This document shows positions 14,395 to 21,565 of a DNA stretch of 21,565 bases, one piece after another; positions within the stretch are counted from its first letter, which is position 1, and every line of letters begins with the position of its first letter. The position numbers were made by a program, and so were the translations under genes. Location of the stretch: the NCBI GenBank assembly GCA_018714645.1, contig DVND01000118.1, positions 1 through 21,565 on the forward strand, read 5' to 3'. Origin of the DNA: Candidatus Avimonoglobus intestinipullorum (GTDB lineage Bacteria; Bacillota; Clostridia; UBA1381). The notes beneath the pieces were generated by a model. It ran no database searches. It saw nothing but the letters and a program-made list of their open reading frames with translations, and was not told where the DNA came from.

Positions 14395-17289
14395 ATGAAA
14401 AAAATCCTGATCAGTATACTCACATGCTTTGCGCTCTGCTGTCCCGCCGCGTCCGCATGGGGCGGCTGGATGGAATACGGGGCGGAGCAATATGAAAGCA
14501 GCGGCATTACGGTGAATTACATCTGCCGCGGCATCTCCTCGGTGGAGGACGGCAGGGGGATCATCGTAACGGCGGTGGCGGGCGATGCGGAGACCATCAT
14601 TGAGGTGGTGGATATCGATGCGGAAACGCTTCTGCACACGTTCCACACCGGCATCACCGGGACGATGTGGTACGGCTGCGCCGCGCCGGACGGGACAGTG
14701 TACTGCTGCGTGGGCCGCAGTTTGATTATTTATTCGCCGGAAACAAAAAGCATCACCAACGCGGGCTATGTCCCAACCACATGGAGCGGCAATTCAAACG
14801 GGATCGTTGCGGCGGAGGACGGCACGGTCTACGGCGTGACGTCTGCATACGGGTATGTTTACCAATATAAGGACGGCGCGATTTCGCCGTTGTATCAGCT
14901 GCCCGATGTATACGCCATGGGCGGCGTCGCGGTGCTGGATGGCTATGTCTATGCCGGCGGCGCGTATAACGGCGGCGACGGCGCGTCCACCTATGTGTAT
15001 AAAATCAACCCGTCCACCGGTGCGGCGGAGCCGGTCTCCAACCCGCTTCCGGAGCCGATTTCGGCCGTGGGGCATATCTATGCCTGCGGCGACCACATCA
15101 TCGCGCAGCTGACCGGGTATTCGGGAGAAAAACACGCATATTTTTATAACACAAAAACCGGCCGGTGGCTGGATAAAACCATCGACTTCAATGAAAACGG
15201 CATGAGCGACCCCTGCGGGGGCAAGCTGTTTTACTTAAGCGGCGGGATATACCATGGGATTGATATCCAAACCCTTGAAATCACCGATTACCCAACCTTA
15301 ACGGGCGGGAATTACCATCGGGGGAACGGCCTGCCGGTCACCTGCGAAGCGTTTGCGGGGGAATGCTTTGTGAATGCCCAGTATAACGGGAACCTGTATG
15401 TGATTTCGCCGGAGGAGGGCAAAACGAAGCATCTGGACGTGGCGCTGGAGGAAGCCCCCGCCCAGCGGCGGATTGCCCGCGTCGGCGCGGACGGCAAGGT
15501 GTACGTAACGGCGTTTATGGGCTCGGAGGGCGTGCAGTACGACCCGGAAACCGGCACGAAAAACCGGTTTTACATCGGCCAGGGCGAGGGCGCCGTGTCA
15601 TACGGCGGCAAGCTGTACATCGGCGTGTACCCGGGCGCGGAGATCTGGGAGCTGGACATGGAAAAGCCCTTTGAAAACAATGTAAACCCAAGGCTGGTGT
15701 ATGACATTGGCGACGAGCAGGACCGCCCCTTTGCCATGGATGTTGCCGACGGGAAGCTGATCGTCGGGACGCTGCCCGCCAGTGGGAAAAGCGGCGGGGC
15801 GCTGACGGTTATCGACCTTGATACATACGAGGGCAGCACCTACAGGAATATAATACCAGGCCACTCCATATTGACAGCGGCGCATAAAGGGAATATCATA
15901 TATTGTGGGACGACCGTTTGCGGCGGCGCGGGTTCGGAGCCTGCGGACGGCGCGGCGCACGTGTTCAGCGTGGATATGGATACCGGCGCGGTGATACGCG
16001 ATGTGGAATTTTCGCTGCCGGGCGTCAGCGCGGACATCGGCGCGGTGCACGGGCTTCGGATTTCGCCGTATGACGGCATGCTCTATGGGGCGGTGCAGGG
16101 GGCGGACTTTGTGATGGACCCCGACACCCTTGAAATCGTGCGGTACAATGTTTATTCTGACGATTTCGAGGTTGCGGATGGCCCGACGTCCCAGATTTGG
16201 CATGAATACTACATGGAATTTTACGACGGGTATCTCTTCCGGACAAATGCGATCATCGAGCCGGAAACGCTTGAAATCGTCGACAGCGCGCCGGAAGGCC
16301 GTCAATTTGCCGGGATTTCCGGCGGCAAGGCATATTTTGTCGATGCAAATACCGATATTTACAGCATCCCGATTCAAAAAAACAACATACGCGGCATGTT
16401 CTGGGATTTTGACGACGCCTCCGATACACCGGCGGGCTTTGCTGTAAATAACAAGGACATATACCGCTACCATACGCAGGCCGGCCCGTCGGGAACCGCG
16501 GGCGACCGCGGCTTCGGCTGGGTCATCAGCATTGGCGTGGGGATGGGCGATAAAGTGATTAACAGATACACAAACGGTTTCAACATTTTAAGGGATGAGA
16601 TCGGAACGGACTATCTGAACAATACCACAATTGCTGTGGACATGGATTTTATGATCAAAAACGATGCGCTGACGGCCTATCTGATTTGCCCGCGCTTCGG
16701 CGCGCAGAGCGGCTTTGATTGTGCGGTCTCCCTTGAAGGCGGCCGTATTTATGCCGGCGGGCAAATGGTGGGGACATGCGGGAAGGACGAGTGGCACAAT
16801 ATCGCGGCGGTTTACACGCTGTCCGACACAGAAGGCGTCACGTATGACGTTTATTATGACGAAAAGCTGGTGGCTGCGGGGCTGAAAAGCGATTCCGAAC
16901 TGACGCGGGCCGGTGTTTCCTGCTTCTGCATCCTCACAAATGCGGATACGACCCCCGAGGCGTTCAGCCAGAGCAATCGTTATGATACACGCAATGAGAT
17001 TTTGTACATTGATAATCTCTATATAGGCGAAAATACAGAGAATGTAGGCAGGGCGGCGAGCTTTTCCGCGCAGGACGGTTATGTGTCGGTAAACGGCGGC
17101 GCATATGGCGGCGCGGCGTCGGTTTTTGCGGCGCAGTATGCGGACGGAAGGCTGACCGCCTTGGAAGAAACGGTCCTGGAACCCGGGCCGCGCGAGACGC
17201 TGAAGGCGGGAATCCCCTCCGGCGCGCGCGTGTTTGTCTGGGACAGCGCGGAAGGTATGCGCCCGCTGTTTGACAGCGAAACGAGATGA
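14395..17289 (+). CDS. Secreted beta-propeller protein with LamG-like domain
   Basis: Exported protein of 964 residues, function unknown. A Sec signal peptide covers about 1-21 (cleavage near A-S-A21). Residues about 30-663 form repeated beta-sheet blades of a propeller: recurrent 'DG.VY' and 'P.TG/P.TLEIV' turns, e.g. at 99-103, 143-147, 367-371, 384-387, 622-628. A LamG-like jelly roll follows (about 665-880) with E-W800-H-N-I-A and Y-I-D-N-L-Y-I-G877 signatures, closely resembling those of the upstream protein. A small C-terminal beta domain (about 888-962) ends in 'VFVWDSAEGMRPL', again like the upstream protein's ending. Propellers of this sort often bind ligands; no catalytic motif is seen. 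AGGTGA (14383-14388) precedes the ATG by six bases. The propeller half is paralogous to the next gene's. Confidence 0.75.
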   Translation: MKKILISILTCFALCCPAASAWGGWMEYGAEQYESSGITVNYICRGISSVEDGRGIIVTAVAGDAETIIEVVDIDAETLLHTFHTGITGTMWYGCAAPDGTVYCCVGRSLIIYSPETKSITNAGYVPTTWSGNSNGIVAAEDGTVYGVTSAYGYVYQYKDGAISPLYQLPDVYAMGGVAVLDGYVYAGGAYNGGDGASTYVYKINPSTGAAEPVSNPLPEPISAVGHIYACGDHIIAQLTGYSGEKHAYFYNTKTGRWLDKTIDFNENGMSDPCGGKLFYLSGGIYHGIDIQTLEITDYPTLTGGNYHRGNGLPVTCEAFAGECFVNAQYNGNLYVISPEEGKTKHLDVALEEAPAQRRIARVGADGKVYVTAFMGSEGVQYDPETGTKNRFYIGQGEGAVSYGGKLYIGVYPGAEIWELDMEKPFENNVNPRLVYDIGDEQDRPFAMDVADGKLIVGTLPASGKSGGALTVIDLDTYEGSTYRNIIPGHSILTAAHKGNIIYCGTTVCGGAGSEPADGAAHVFSVDMDTGAVIRDVEFSLPGVSADIGAVHGLRISPYDGMLYGAVQGADFVMDPDTLEIVRYNVYSDDFEVADGPTSQIWHEYYMEFYDGYLFRTNAIIEPETLEIVDSAPEGRQFAGISGGKAYFVDANTDIYSIPIQKNNIRGMFWDFDDASDTPAGFAVNNKDIYRYHTQAGPSGTAGDRGFGWVISIGVGMGDKVINRYTNGFNILRDEIGTDYLNNTTIAVDMDFMIKNDALTAYLICPRFGAQSGFDCAVSLEGGRIYAGGQMVGTCGKDEWHNIAAVYTLSDTEGVTYDVYYDEKLVAAGLKSDSELTRAGVSCFCILTNADTTPEAFSQSNRYDTRNEILYIDNLYIGENTENVGRAASFSAQDGYVSVNGGAYGGAASVFAAQYADGRLTALEETVLEPGPRETLKAGIPSGARVFVWDSAEGMRPLFDSETR

Positions 17290-17297
17290 GAGAGGAC

Positions 17298-17360
17298 GTG
17301 GGAACAATAAGCGGCGCAGGCCGCCCCCCAATAAGGGCAATTTGCCTGTTTTTGTTCCAC
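17298..17360 (+). other. Structured leader between the two propeller genes
   Basis: GTGGGAACAA (17298-17307) can pair with TTGTTCCAC (17352-17360), one G bulged, enclosing smaller stems GCGGC-GCAG-GCCGC (17311-17324) and GGCA-ATT-TGCC (17336-17346). T5 after the last stem (17349-17353) makes a weak terminator-like element. No known riboswitch class is recognised. Confidence 0.4.
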
Positions 17361-17371
17361 ATCGAATTTGT

Positions 17372-17396
17372 GCCGCCGCGGGGCGGCGGAAAGGAG
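17372..17396 (+). promoter_or_regulatory. GC-rich hairpin abutting the ribosome binding site
   Basis: GCCGCC (17372-17377), loop GCGG, GGCGGC (17382-17387) form a strong 6-bp stem directly before GGAAAGGAG (17388-17396), which is six bases from the ATG at 17403. The site itself fixes the start; in-frame codons before it, such as the one at 17286, would precede the signal peptide with unrelated residues. Confidence 0.6.
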
Positions 17397-17402
17397 CGTA
17401 CT

Positions 17403-19952
17403 ATGAGGAGAAAATTATACGTTTTTACAGCGCTTGTTTTATGTATGGCCATGCTTTGCCCGTACGCGCTGGCGGAAGAGACGCAAGAGGTACAGGAGAC
17501 GCAGGAGCGTGAGGAAATCAGATACGGGGAGCCCATTTCCTACGGGCCGACGCTGGAAGCGGCATATACCGAGCGTTCGCTCACAAGCTACGAGGACGGC
17601 CGCCCGATCACGCTGGTTTCGGTTTCCGGCGCCACGCAGGCCATCGTACAGGTCATAGATATCAATGCGGAGGAAATCATACATACCTTCTATCTGGACT
17701 TTACAGGCTACTGCTATAACGGCTGCGTCACAAATGACGGCGTGATCTACTTTAACGTAGGAAACAAGGTCGTGCAGTATGACCCACGGATTAAAGAGCC
17801 GGTGCTGATCGGTACGGCGCCCACCAACCGCAGCGGGAACATCAACGGCCTCATTTACGACGAGGAGGAGAAAGTGCTTTGGGGCACGGTGAATTTCACC
17901 GGCAACCTGTTCCGCTGCAATCCGGAAACGAAGGAAATGCGGACGTTTGTCACACTTTCACCGGAGGTGTACAGTGTGGGCAAGCCGGATATCCTGGGCG
18001 ATTACATCTACATCGGCGGCGCTTATGCCGGCAGCGACGGCGCGGGCACGCACATCTACCGTGTGGATAAGGAGACCGGCGAGATGACGGCGCTCCCGAA
18101 CCCGAACGACCTCCCAATCAAGACGATCGACTATATTTATGCCGGCGGGAAATATATTTTTGCCAATTTGACCGAGGAGGGCATGGAACAGACCTGCTAT
18201 ATCTGGGACACGGAAAATGAAGAATGGGTGGATAAGACGTTCCACTTCAAAACCTCCGGCATGACTGATATACACGAAGGGAAATATTATTTCCTCTGGG
18301 ATAACTGCTTCCACAGCATCGATGTGGAAACATTGGAAATTGTCGATTATCCGGATTTACAATACGGGTCGCATCTGCGCGGCAATGGGTATTTCATCGA
18401 ATTCGACCACCCGGATTTCCCGGGCTACTCGTTCCTGACGGCGCAGTATAACGGCAATGTTTATATTTTAAACACCCAGACCAGCAAAATGAAGCGGATC
18501 GACGTGATGCTCACGGGAAGCCCGCTGGAGAACCGGATTTCACATGTCGGCTGCGACGACAGGGTATATGTCATGGGTTTTAAGGGTTCCAACGGCGTTG
18601 TGATAGACCCGGAAACGGGCGAGAAGGAATATTATGCCGGCGCCCAGGGAGAGGGGTTCGTCTCCAACCCGGAAACGGGCATGGTCTACCATGGCGACTA
18701 CGCCGGCGCGCTGATCTATGAAATGGATTCCACAAAGCCGTATTCCCTCACGGCGGGGGACGCGTATTCGGATACGAACCCCAAGCTGATTGCGGATCTC
18801 GGCGAACAGCAGGACCGGCCCTTTGGCATGGACATTGTGGACAACAAGCTGGTCATTGGGACGCTTTCAGAGGCGAAGACCATCGGCGGCGCCCTGAGCG
18901 TCATCGATCTGGACACGTATCAGACGGATATCTACCGCAATATCATCCCCGGGCAGTCAATCTTGTCTGTGACGCATAAGGACAACATCGTGTATGCGTC
19001 CACCACCGTCACCGGCGGCACGAACTCCACGCCGACGGAAAAAATTGCGCATGTGTTTTCGTTTGATATCAACACGCGCGAGATTGTAAAAGACGTTGAG
19101 ATCAAGATCCCCGGGATCAACGGCAGCATCGTTGCGGTGCATGGCCTGGAGATTGGGCCGGACGGTATGCTTTACGGCGCCGTGGCAGGCGCGTACTTTG
19201 TCATGGACCCGGAAACGTTGGAGGTCGTGCGGCAGAATGTGTATGGGACGGAATTTGAAATATCGGCAGGCCCCAACTCCCAGTATTGGCATGAGTATTA
19301 TATGCAGTTTGATCCCATGTCGGGGTATCTGTTTATAACCGGCACGATTGTCGACCCGGAAACGCTGGAGGTTGTATGCGGCATGCCGGAAGGGCTTGAA
19401 AACTGCCAGTTCTCGGGGCTGGATTCCAAAGGGAACGCCTATTTTACAGGGGGCGATACGACGGTGTATAAAGTCCCGGTAATCCGCGGAGAGGACAAGA
19501 GCTATCTGATTTCCAACCTGACATTCTTCCGCGAGGGCGAAGGCACCCTCTACCGCAACGGGACGACCCAGGCGTTTGAATCTTACAGCGACAACAACAG
19601 GATCATGGTGCCGCTGCGGGCAACGGCTACGGCCATGGGCGGCACAGTTGCATACGATGGGGAAACAAAGACAGCGACCCTGACCAACCAAAACGGCCAG
19701 AGCCTGAGCTTCAAAACCGATGGCAACATCGTTTCGTTTGATGGTGTGGAGCGGAAATTCGGCGTCAGCATGAAGCTGATTGACGGATATTCCTACATCC
19801 CGCTGCAAACGCTCTGTGATTTTCTCGGAAGGGACGTGTATACGGTGTCGGGAATAAGCTTTATTTACGACCCGTCACAGGACTTCAGCGTGGACGATGA
19901 AACGATCGACTATATATTAAGTGAGGTATACAATGATGCGGATGAAATATAA
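17403..19952 (+). CDS. Secreted beta-propeller protein with C-terminal stalk (copper-amine-oxidase-N-like) domain
   Basis: Exported protein of 849 residues, function unknown. A Sec signal peptide covers 1-24 (cleavage after A-L-A24), followed by a short Glu-rich linker. Residues about 45-693 are a propeller paralogous to the preceding protein: shared blocks include QDRPF near 470, GGAL-VIDLDTY near 496, YRNIIPG near 511 and WHEYYM near 629. In place of LamG, the C-terminus (about 715-823) is a copper-amine-oxidase N-terminal-like 'stalk' domain, shown by R-I-M-V-P-L-R-A-T-A, GTVAYDGETKTATL and YIPLQTLCDFLG. In Bacillota this module occurs in cell-surface proteins and carries no oxidase activity. 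The last residues overlap the SLH-protein gene by 20 bases, so the two are probably translated together. Confidence 0.78.
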   Translation: MRRKLYVFTALVLCMAMLCPYALAEETQEVQETQEREEIRYGEPISYGPTLEAAYTERSLTSYEDGRPITLVSVSGATQAIVQVIDINAEEIIHTFYLDFTGYCYNGCVTNDGVIYFNVGNKVVQYDPRIKEPVLIGTAPTNRSGNINGLIYDEEEKVLWGTVNFTGNLFRCNPETKEMRTFVTLSPEVYSVGKPDILGDYIYIGGAYAGSDGAGTHIYRVDKETGEMTALPNPNDLPIKTIDYIYAGGKYIFANLTEEGMEQTCYIWDTENEEWVDKTFHFKTSGMTDIHEGKYYFLWDNCFHSIDVETLEIVDYPDLQYGSHLRGNGYFIEFDHPDFPGYSFLTAQYNGNVYILNTQTSKMKRIDVMLTGSPLENRISHVGCDDRVYVMGFKGSNGVVIDPETGEKEYYAGAQGEGFVSNPETGMVYHGDYAGALIYEMDSTKPYSLTAGDAYSDTNPKLIADLGEQQDRPFGMDIVDNKLVIGTLSEAKTIGGALSVIDLDTYQTDIYRNIIPGQSILSVTHKDNIVYASTTVTGGTNSTPTEKIAHVFSFDINTREIVKDVEIKIPGINGSIVAVHGLEIGPDGMLYGAVAGAYFVMDPETLEVVRQNVYGTEFEISAGPNSQYWHEYYMQFDPMSGYLFITGTIVDPETLEVVCGMPEGLENCQFSGLDSKGNAYFTGGDTTVYKVPVIRGEDKSYLISNLTFFREGEGTLYRNGTTQAFESYSDNNRIMVPLRATATAMGGTVAYDGETKTATLTNQNGQSLSFKTDGNIVSFDGVERKFGVSMKLIDGYSYIPLQTLCDFLGRDVYTVSGISFIYDPSQDFSVDDETIDYILSEVYNDADEI

Positions 19953-21565
19953 CAAAATGGCTGCGGCGCTGCTTTTGGCGCTTTCCGTTTTCGCGGCGCA
20001 GTTCAATGTCCTTGCGGCGCGCTGGGAGGATGTGGAGGATTACAGCAAGGCCATAGACCTCGTTACGGGGCTCGGGCTCATGGAAGGCGAAAACAGCAAA
20101 CAGTTTTTCCCGGACGACCTGGTCGATAACGCAGAGCTGGTGCGCATTATCATGACGCTGCGGAACAGCAGCATAGGAGACCGGCAGAAGCGCTTTACCG
20201 ACGTCCCCAAAGATTACTATGCGTTTGCGGAGATTGACGAGGCGGTCGCCCTTGGATGGATTACAGTGGGTGAAGACCGGATGTTCTATCCGGAGGAAAA
20301 AGCGTCCGCTGAAGAAGCGCTGCGGCTGATGCTGTATCTTCTGAACTACAAGCCGTATCTGGATGCGGGCGGCGGCGACATCATGGCCACGGCACAGGCT
20401 GCGGGGCTTTTAGATGGCGTTACCCTGTCCGGAGAAGGGATTACAAAAGGCGAGCTTGCGAAAATTTTGTATAATTCCTTTTTCTGTAACCTGATGGAGA
20501 TGACCGGCGTGCCGGGGATCAACGTCGGGTTCCGGCCCAGCGCGGACAAAACGGCGCTGTATTACCGCGGCTGGCAGCTGGTCAAGGGCAGGGTGATGGC
20601 GAATGACGTTACCTCCCTGTACTACTCCGGCGATGCGGCCAGCGAAGGCTATATGGTGATTGATGATACCACCTATCTGGAGGGGGATTCCTATGCGGGT
20701 GAACTGCTGGGCTACAGTGTGGAGGCGGTCTGCACGGATTCTTCCGAAAGCGAGGAAACGGTGATTTATGCTGTTGCCGCCAGGGATACCGATACGCTTA
20801 CCGTGAATTGCGAGGATATAGAATCGGTGGAAGGGATGACCTTCCGTTACGGCGACAACAAACGGGTAACACTGAGACAGGATATGTGCTTTATTTACAA
20901 TGGCGTCGCGGTCGAATTTGACAGCGCGCTGCTGGATCAGCGCTATGGGGAAATCACCTTCATTTCCTCAGGGGCGTCGGGCGGCTATGACATCGTGCGT
21001 ATCAACGCCTTTGAGAGTTATTCCGTCTCCAGCGTGAGCGTTGCGGATGAGAGGATTTATCTGAAAAACGGGACGCTCAACGGCAGGGCCTATATAAATG
21101 TCGGAGAAGATGCGGGCCGTACGGTTACATATTTTGTGGACGGCGAACGGGTGTCGCTCGATGCGGTCAGCGCAGGGCATATTATAAGCGTGTATTATGC
21201 CGAGGGTTCCAAGGAAGTCATCCAGATCCATATTTCGGATGAAAGCGTCACCGGAACCATGGATGGCAGCGGCGTCAGTGAAGGGCGCGGCGATGCAACC
21301 GTTTCAATCGGCGGCGCGGAATACATCATTGGGAAAAACGCCTTGGGAACCGAAATGCTGAAGCTTGGGGAAGAATACACCGTAAAGCTGGACTATTTTG
21401 GTTATTTGATCGAGGTGACGGCAAGCACAGGCACAAAAAATTATGCCGCCGTCCTGCGGGTCAGCCCGGATGATCTTGGGGAGGCCTGTATTTTGAAGCT
21501 TTTGACGGCGGATGGCAGCGTTGAGACGTATACGACCAGAGCAGATAAATGTAAGTTAATTTCGG
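19933..21565 (+). CDS. SLH-domain surface protein, cut by the window end
   Basis: At least 544 residues, open at the right edge with no stop codon. A Sec signal peptide covers about 1-29 (...FNVLAA). Three SLH-type repeats follow: about 31-75 (ends FFPDDLVDNAELVRII), 88-132 (begins FTDVPKDYYAFAEIDEAVALGWI) and a shorter one about 145-182 (ITKGELAKILYNSF). SLH domains bind secondary wall polymers of the Gram-positive wall, so this is the only protein of the cluster with an evident wall anchor. The usual TRAE motif is degenerate (NAEL, SAEE, TKGE), so binding strength is uncertain. The rest (about 200-544) is beta-rich with no known fold that I can name. GTGAGGT (19921-19927) serves ATG 19933 or the adjacent ATG 19936; the first is given. 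It overlaps the preceding gene by 20 bases. Confidence 0.82.
   Translation, partial: MMRMKYNKMAAALLLALSVFAAQFNVLAARWEDVEDYSKAIDLVTGLGLMEGENSKQFFPDDLVDNAELVRIIMTLRNSSIGDRQKRFTDVPKDYYAFAEIDEAVALGWITVGEDRMFYPEEKASAEEALRLMLYLLNYKPYLDAGGGDIMATAQAAGLLDGVTLSGEGITKGELAKILYNSFFCNLMEMTGVPGINVGFRPSADKTALYYRGWQLVKGRVMANDVTSLYYSGDAASEGYMVIDDTTYLEGDSYAGELLGYSVEAVCTDSSESEETVIYAVAARDTDTLTVNCEDIESVEGMTFRYGDNKRVTLRQDMCFIYNGVAVEFDSALLDQRYGEITFISSGASGGYDIVRINAFESYSVSSVSVADERIYLKNGTLNGRAYINVGEDAGRTVTYFVDGERVSLDAVSAGHIISVYYAEGSKEVIQIHISDESVTGTMDGSGVSEGRGDATVSIGGAEYIIGKNALGTEMLKLGEEYTVKLDYFGYLIEVTASTGTKNYAAVLRVSPDDLGEACILKLLTADGSVETYTTRADKCKLIS

Noticed and set aside
15598..16473. 291-codon minus-strand frame within the first propeller gene, with a similar 283-codon one at 18957-19808 in the second
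   Set aside because: Both lie at equivalent places in two paralogous genes, so they arise from the shared sequence of the real frame and not from independent genes.
17335..17353. Weak terminator (GGCA-ATT-TGCC followed by T5) before the second propeller gene
   Set aside because: A four-base stem is too weak for efficient termination, and the following gene belongs to the same surface cluster.

Overview
The window looks like a carbohydrate-use locus from a Gram-positive bacterium of the Bacillota, most likely a gut-type Clostridia lineage. The evidence is strong AGGAGG-type ribosome binding sites, a lipoprotein sugar-binding protein with LplB/YtcP-type permeases and no ATPase gene, a membrane-bound AraC/YesN-type regulator, SLH and copper-amine-oxidase-N 'stalk' surface domains, and moderately GC-rich genes separated by AT-rich promoter regions. 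The species cannot be named from this sequence alone. No RNA genes, mobile elements or CRISPR arrays were seen.

Region 1 (1-6330, + strand) is a tight operon of four genes: a GxDLY/SGNH esterase, a large TIM-barrel protein of unassigned glycosidase-like type, a DMT/EamA-family transporter and a GH78-type alpha-L-rhamnosidase. The first three genes overlap each other by 4-8 bases. All three predicted enzymes lack signal peptides, so they should act in the cytoplasm on imported, probably acylated and rhamnose-containing oligosaccharides. A good promoter whose -10 box sits inside a perfect 17-bp palindrome precedes the operon, and back-to-back terminators close it.

Region 2 (6375-8813) holds a divergently oriented one-component regulator (extracellular sensor, two membrane helices, C-terminal AraC HTH) and an AT-rich 231-bp promoter region shared with the importer genes.

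Region 3 (8814-21565, + strand) begins with two ABC permeases and a solute-binding lipoprotein. It continues with no recognisable strong terminator into four large secreted proteins: a double LamG-like protein, two paralogous beta-propeller proteins with different C-terminal modules (LamG plus a small beta domain; a stalk domain), and an SLH-domain protein that runs off the window end. The most noteworthy feature is this surface quartet joined to an importer. It has no recognisable catalytic domain and could be a Gram-positive surface apparatus for capturing or displaying a glycan, a working hypothesis drawn from domain architecture and gene order.

Likely logic (inference): the membrane regulator senses an extracellular ligand and turns on the importer and surface proteins; the surface proteins bind the glycan at the wall; the importer, powered by a shared ATPase encoded elsewhere, takes up oligosaccharides; the cytoplasmic esterase, TIM-barrel protein and rhamnosidase dismantle them.
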